Of a stretch of DNA of 64,000 nt, positions 58,604-64,000 are shown in pieces. The notes beneath the pieces were generated by a model. The model saw only the letters and a program-made list of their open reading frames with translations. It was not told the DNA's origin and ran no database searches. How positions within the stretch are numbered: position 1 is the first letter of the stretch; each line of letters starts with the position of its first letter. The stretch comes from Albifimbria verrucaria (taxonomy: Eukaryota > Ascomycota > Sordariomycetes > Hypocreales > Stachybotryaceae): positions 3,658,001 through 3,722,000 of the forward strand of contig JAHREC010000013.1 in assembly GCA_020081605.1 (NCBI GenBank), in the 5' to 3' direction. The position numbers and the translations under genes were made by a program.

Positions 58604-60390
58604 CTAGTTGTCCCGTAGAAAAAGTAGATGATACCATTCTCTGATTCGCATCGCGGGCGCTAGGTGTTGAGTTCGAGCGTCACAAACCTTTGCGAGCTCA
58701 TCCAGATCATCCTCGCTGTTAGTAGAGCTCCTGAAGATCGTGTAATCTCGCAAAGCTATCCTTAGATCTTCGAGGTCCATTTTGCTTGGCGATGGGTGCT
58801 TCTTCACTCGTTTACAGCCCTTAGCATCGGCACTTGTGGTGGTTATGGGCGGGTTCAACCAACATTGTCCCTCAACATCTAGTAGTCTCTTCTCACGACT
58901 TTTGTCTGAGTCCGACTTAAGTCCCCGAATTTCAAAGTTAACAGTAGGCTTGGACAATGCTACTGTCACAGCTACTTGAGGAAGCCCAACGGTCTCTACA
59001 GAATCGTGTGTCGGACTGGCATCGTAGCTGGTGGTTGAAAGTCTGGTCTGTCGTGATCTCGGGGTAGATGAGCCAACTGGGATGGTGCTCAGGATCCCAT
59101 CATCGATATCATCATAGAAGCCTCTTTCTGATTCGAAATACTTCTCTGGGGTGAGCGACATGATATCTTGATCATCCAAGAAGAGCTTTTGGTTCTTCTT
59201 GACAATCTGAGGATTCGTTCGAGGCCTACCGACTTCGGAAAATGGATCATCAATAGATGGACCGGTCCTGAGGATTTGCCATCATCTGCCACCGGCTTGC
59301 GAGTGACATGGCCACCAACGATGCGTTGGACTTTCTGACGATTCAAATTATCACCTTCGTTTAGACGGATCTCAATGGTACTTATCACGTTTTGATGTTC
59401 GCCGTCGTCTTTGAGTTCTGGCATTTTAACTCGTCCGACCTGATCACAAGATCGTGGTGATGTAGGCGAAGCATTAAGCGTCAGCTCAGGTTCCAAATTC
59501 TTTGAAGCCAGCCGATCGAACACATTGGTCATCTTTTCGATAACTTTGGAACCCACATTGCGAGATCTTCGACAAGGGGGCTTCTGACATACGAGCTCGG
59601 GATGGCTTTAGGGCGTCAGTCGCTGCTAGCATGGCTGACACCTTTCTTTCGATATCTTCAGCACCATTTCGAGCCTGGAGGTTGTCTGGATCCGTGCTAG
59701 AGCCTGAGGCTTTGTTCTCACTCAAGACTTTGGTGAGAGGAACTGTGCATGACTTTTTCAGACCATCTATCCTTGTAGCATGCAGCAGTGGCCCGTTGAG
59801 GTGAGAGACCGGGCGTTTCGAGCTCGAAGGCTTCCAATCAAGGGGTGAGTTTACCACTGGTCGAGTACTGGCAGCTCTAGTCAGTGTTCCCAAATTTCTC
59901 AAGAATTTTCGTTGACTCTGGTTGCTGAGTTGTTGAGCGTTATCAAGCTTTAAGGGCCTGCCCGTACAAGGCTGGCGATCGTTAGGTATCGTGCACTCGA
60001 CATTCAAAAGTACTGGATCATTGGTATTCAGTGCTGATGGAATCTTTTCTTTCGTAGACATGTCTTGCGACTTCGACAAATCGTGATCGCTCATGCTAAC
60101 ACTGTGATTGGTAGTGTCATCCAACAAAGCGCTGGCCATGGCATCGATGGCGTTGTGTAAATTGGTCCCACGGGATCGCGCAGACCGTCTTGATGGATCT
60201 TGGCTAGAACGGGAGATAGCTGAGCGACGGCCTGGAAGATGTTTAGATGCTGATTTTGAAGGAGTACGAAGGCAAGTTTACCTTCCTTCTTTGCTGAGAC
60301 GGATTCAGCCAAATGTTTCTGCCGTCTCCTGGAACCCAGAGATCTAAGCAGCGATCGTTTCTTACCATATGTTGCAGTGATGGAGGCCAT
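58604..60390 (-). CDS. Large disordered protein of unknown function
   Basis: Exons 60282-60390 and 58604-60231; the 50-nt intron is clean. About 580 codons after restoring three missing bases (two in the C run at 59576-59580, one near 59256). I do not recognise a family. The start is basic (MASITATYGKKRSLLRSLGS, then RRRQKHLAESVSAKKEG). The middle is Ser/Thr/Pro/Lys-rich and probably disordered. Short helical segments include SKVIEKMTNVFDRLASKNLE. The C-terminal 60 residues (KMDLEDLRIALRDYTIFRSS, REWYHLLFLRDN) look folded. Basic clusters suggest a nuclear or cytoskeletal role, which is speculation. Confidence 0.72.
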
Positions 60391-60768
60391 GACGGGCCAG
60401 GGAGGCCTAATGAGAGACAAGAAGAAAAGAGACAGATGCAGAGCGGCCGGAAACAAACGAGCGGAAAGGCGGAAGTGGGTGCCCAGAGAATCTTAAAAGA
60501 AACGAGTGAACTGAAACACCATCGAGTGTCGCTGGAAGACAAGCCACTGGCGTATTCGGGCCGTGCGGCGAGATGCTGACCACGGATAATATCGGTCAAG
60601 AAGAGGAGATTATTATCGCATAGAGAGTGATGAGAATGAGTTGAAATGTCAAGATATGCATAGCTTCAGAGTCTGGAGGGAAAGAGCACTTGGTGCGGTC
60701 CCTGAGTCACATGTGCAAGAGGAAGCGTGACCTTGCCAGCGGATATATGACGGCAAAGGTGAGTTATC

Positions 60769-60805
<37 letters not shown>

Positions 60806-62335
60806 AAGTAGTGTAAAGTGCAGAATTAGGCAGGCGAGGCAAGATATTTTTCATGTTGAGAAGAAAATGATTCACTGCATCGAGGACCGCTGTGTTGGTT
60901 CTCCGGGCACGCGTGTGACTGTTTGCCTAACAGAGCATGAGGATATCCCGGTAACTCATGGCATTGAATATACCTACAGATACTTCTGCCTTAGCAGAAT
61001 AAGGTATTTTGAATGTATATTCATGAGTCCTGCACGCTCTAATGGAAGGACTACCTACCTATTCATGCTTGCCAGTCTCGCAGCTGGCTGGCAGTGCATC
61101 AGTCGCATGGAGTATGAGCACCTTCAGATTTCTTCGGCATGCTGTACCCCCTCCCCGGTAGGACCTTGACGAATTCTCTACTAGCTATCGGTTATACTTG
61201 GGAATCATCCCTGTGTCATGGTCCATGAACTGTCATGGCGGGATATGGCGGGATATGACCTAGCCAACACCAGCCTATTCTATGCTGTTTAGAGCTTTCG
61301 CCGCGATTAACTAGTAAAGGTCTTGGGTATGCCATGCAAATGATACTTTTTCAGCCCAATTACTGATGAGACTGACCAGAGACCCTGTAATTGGTACAGC
61401 AGGTGGACAGTTCTGTACATCCATCAGCTCCTTATGGTTTATGACTTCTCAATCACCAAGCTGATATCATTGCACTGCCAACAATACTAAGAAATACAGA
61501 AGAATTGATTAGCAAGAAAGAGAAAAGAAATTAAAAATTAAATTGAGACTCTTCGGGAGACTTCAAGAATCCAGGAGACAGCACATGTTACGTGCTGCAG
61601 CAAATACAATAGACACGTCGTTGCGCGTATATGGAAGCGACGAGTTCATCATGAGATATTCTACTGTCGGACAAAATGGCCACTCAAGCATAACGCAATG
61701 TCGCAAGGCAAAAAATATTGATGCATTGTATGAAATACTACATTATCATTGAGCCATCGGTTTTCCTTCACACTTCAAGCAAAGGATCAATGATCATGGT
61801 TCGATTTACCAATCACCGTTAACCAATGGACCACGATAAGTACAGGAAGCTGCACGTGACAGCCCAGGAGCACTGCTAACAGATAAGCGCATCATTTTGC
61901 GTGTTATCTGTTATCGCAACCACAGCTCCCATTCGTTAAGGGACGGTGGTCCCGTGGGTACCCGTTGGAATTGGCGTCATGATTCCGGACCGAACCGCGA
62001 CTATGGGATCAAAAAATTTCCGTTGACCAGTCCCTCTGCGGCGACGAGATGCTGATCCTCAATCGAACAAGAAAAGCAACACGAATGCGATAACATCTTC
62101 GACAAGGGAACACCTTCCACTGCTTGTTCGTACGATTGACCTCAGGCGCAAAACAACATCGGCAGCCGCGGACTTCGCATTTGGAAAGCTCCGCTAAGTC
62201 CATTACCCGTCAACTCCGGCGATCGAGCTTCGACCGACACATATCTATCTGCCTGAGCGCATCGCTCCTCCGAGACGATCTTTACTCCCGTTCGAACGAA
62301 GATATTACCATATTTTCCTTTGTTATTGGCACATC
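60391..62335. other. Intergenic upstream of DUF1279 gene
   Basis: 1.9 kb, AT-leaning, with a GA microsatellite at 60771-60802 (listed separately) and a 10-bp duplication (GGCGGGATAT) near 61242. No supported gene. Confidence 0.55.
60771..60802. repeat. (AG)16 microsatellite
   Basis: Perfect AG dinucleotide run of about 32 bp upstream of the unknown gene's start region. Confidence 0.9.
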
Positions 62336-63273
62336 ATGCTTAACTCAACCCTCAGAGCTCCCATCCGGCAGCTTGGCGCAGTGGTCAGAGCCACGCCGGC
62401 CAGTACGCTTAATGCATCTTGGTCACGGTCATTTGCGTCGCAGGCAGATGCTAGGATAGGAGGGCAGTTGTGGCGATCGCTGGCGCAGGATTCGTTCCAA
62501 AGCACCCTGAGGAGGTCACGACTAGGAGTACCGCAGCCCATCTCGGGATTTCCCGAGCTGCACGACGAGGTTTCCGATCAACGGCGTGGCGCCGGTCCAA
62601 TGCCGGCGGTGGTACGGGGCACGGCGGTGAAGAGGCGCAACCTCAAACTCTAAGAGGCAGGCTCAGGAAGCTCATGAGGGAGTACGGCTGGGTTGCAGTT
62701 GGTGTCTACTTTGGCCTGAGTTTCGTGGACCTTCCTCTTAGCTTCTTGATTGTCAAGATAGCTGGTGCTGATACAATCGGTTGGTCTTGTCATCTTGGGT
62801 ACTGATTTGCAAACATATGCTAACACGAATGATCTCACAACAGGCCGGATTGAACACTACATTGTCTCCGCCATTGGAAGCATAATACCTGAAAGCATAC
62901 GGCAGGGATCTAAGGATCTCTGGCAGAAGGTTTGGCAGGCATTCAAGAAAACGGAGCAAGATGAGCTGGGCAACGACCAAGTCAGCGAAAAGGTGGAGAT
63001 GGTGGGCTGGGGAGTTGAAGAGGCCCAGGAACGAAACAAGGAGGATGCCAGTGAGTTAACCGTCCCCGTGGCTTACATGGTAGCCTCGCCAAGTTGCAGC
63101 CAGCTAACCGCTCCCATCTTGCAGGTCTAGCGACACAGCTAGCTTTGGCCTATGCCATTCACAAGTCATTCATCTTTATCCGTGTGCCGCTCACAGCAGC
63201 TCTAACGCCGAAGGTCGTCAAGGTCCTAAGATCGTGGGGCTGGAACATTGGCAAGCGGACACGTCGATCATGA
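62336..63273 (+). CDS. FAM210/DUF1279 mitochondrial membrane protein
   Basis: Nuclear-encoded mitochondrial protein of the DUF1279 (FAM210) family. Exons 62336-62779, 62844-63050 and 63125-63273. The N-terminus is Arg/Ser/Ala-rich without acidic residues (MLNSTLRAPIRQLGAVVRAT), a presequence. The DUF1279 core reads LRKLMREYGWVAVGVYFGLS, then a hydrophobic segment. After a charged loop the C-terminal part is LATQLALAYAIHKSFIFIRV and TPKVVKVLRSWGWNIGKR. One base is missing between about 62530 and 62560; restoring it gives 267 codons. The yeast relative Nat2 was once called an N-acetyltransferase, but this fold gives no support for that. Confidence 0.9.
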
Positions 63274-64000
63274 TTGTAACATTACACCCGAAAGAGATCA
63301 GTGGTGATTGTAGACGGCGACCGGGAGCGATTACGCCACTTCTCTATAGAATTCCTTCTGTACACTACTGCGCGCTATAGAGTAATGGAAATTCCAAGTT
63401 AATGTTTCTAGAAGCCGTTAAGGCTGTGGCCCTCACGAAGGAGCAGCAATAATGAGGGGCTTAGGCTGGGATCGGACAGGAGCTACGCGGATATGACGGT
63501 GCCGACGTGCATCACGGGTGACTGCCAAGCCGTGGTCGAGTCGCGCTGTCCTGTGGGTCTTTGGAGGTTGAGGACTGGCGTTGCGGTTGCAGCATGTCAT
63601 CGCTAACGGTGGGCCGTGGCTGTCTCCACGGATTTCGCGGCTTGAGCACTGAACGGTTCAGCGGTGGCAAGGGCCTTCCTGACAACGCGCGCCCTCGAAA
63701 TGGGGAATTCAGGAGCGCGCCAATGAATAAGGAACTGTGTCAGAGATTTCGACGAAGCCATGTGTATCGCCATGTCAGGTTCTCATCCACCTTGGCCTCA
63801 TCAACACATTTTGTTCTAGCGAGCTTCGAGAAAACGTGTCATGCACGGGATGGCTCCTTGGTTCAGTAGTAAAGAGGTGGAAGGGGGATGGTTCCTGACT
63901 CGTATTCTCCCAACCGACCCTCTCGCACGGAGATGCAAGATCAGTAGACCCATAGCGCCTGTTTTTTTGTTTGCGCGAAAAATGGTCTGGGTCCAAAAAA
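63274..64000. other. Downstream flank, no gene seen
   Basis: No ORF with family motifs or credible introns. The window ends here, so a gene starting beyond the edge cannot be excluded. Confidence 0.55.

Noticed and set aside
1..64000. CRISPR array, prophage, insertion sequence or transposon
   Set aside because: No spaced direct repeats, no transposase, reverse transcriptase or integrase motifs, and no long terminal or inverted repeats. Introns and tRNA type show a eukaryotic nuclear contig.

Overview
This is a nuclear contig from a filamentous ascomycete, most likely a Sordariomycete and probably Hypocreales. The evidence is short GT-AG introns (43-130 nt), pyrimidine-rich leaders, fungus-specific families (two Zn2Cys6 regulators, MIC12, CWF18, a Yck-type casein kinase, a fungal Tyr-phosphatase) and a tRNA-Tyr gene with an intron. 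I recognise 21 protein genes, one weak hypothetical gene and one tRNA. I see no rRNA, CRISPR, prophage, transposon or secondary-metabolite cluster.

Layout. 1-9.5 kb: a Kv-beta-like aldo-keto reductase, a 4.6 kb spacer, a palmitoylated Yck-type casein kinase I and a p24 cargo receptor. 10-12 kb: SWC4/DMAP1 chromatin subunit. 11.8-20.4 kb: a long gene-free stretch with simple repeats. 20.4-22.5 kb: a Zn2Cys6 regulator fused to a maltose-O-acetyltransferase-like domain. 23.3-27.5 kb: a zinc-type (MDR) dehydrogenase and a second Zn2Cys6 regulator. 28-46 kb is a gene-dense housekeeping block: PPR protein, CWF18, ZCCHC10-like zinc knuckle, R3H-SUZ protein, eIF3f, UTP25, mitochondrial bL17, MIC12 and ALA dehydratase. 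46-64 kb: hypothetical Cys-rich ORF, acyltransferase-3, tRNA-Tyr, membrane-anchored amidohydrolase, Tyr-phosphatase, small His/Thr-rich protein, unknown 580-aa protein and a FAM210/DUF1279 mitochondrial protein.

Many genes work in related processes: RNA processing and translation (CWF18, ZCCHC10-like, R3H-SUZ, eIF3f, UTP25, tRNA-Tyr) and mitochondria (PPR, bL17m, MIC12, DUF1279, heme synthesis nearby). Four gene pairs are head-to-head across 410-450 bp.

The main technical fact is that reading frames of conserved genes break about 45 times. Almost every break is a missing base in a C or G run, and filling each run restores a whole-number codon count across the spliced gene. I read this as homopolymer undercalling in the assembly, not as pseudogenes. 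Coordinates therefore give gene spans and exon borders; frames inside most genes need correcting. The most interesting biology is the regulator-acetyltransferase fusion at 20427-22518, whose enzyme-like domain appears to lack the usual catalytic histidine. I did not find a clearly new multi-gene system.
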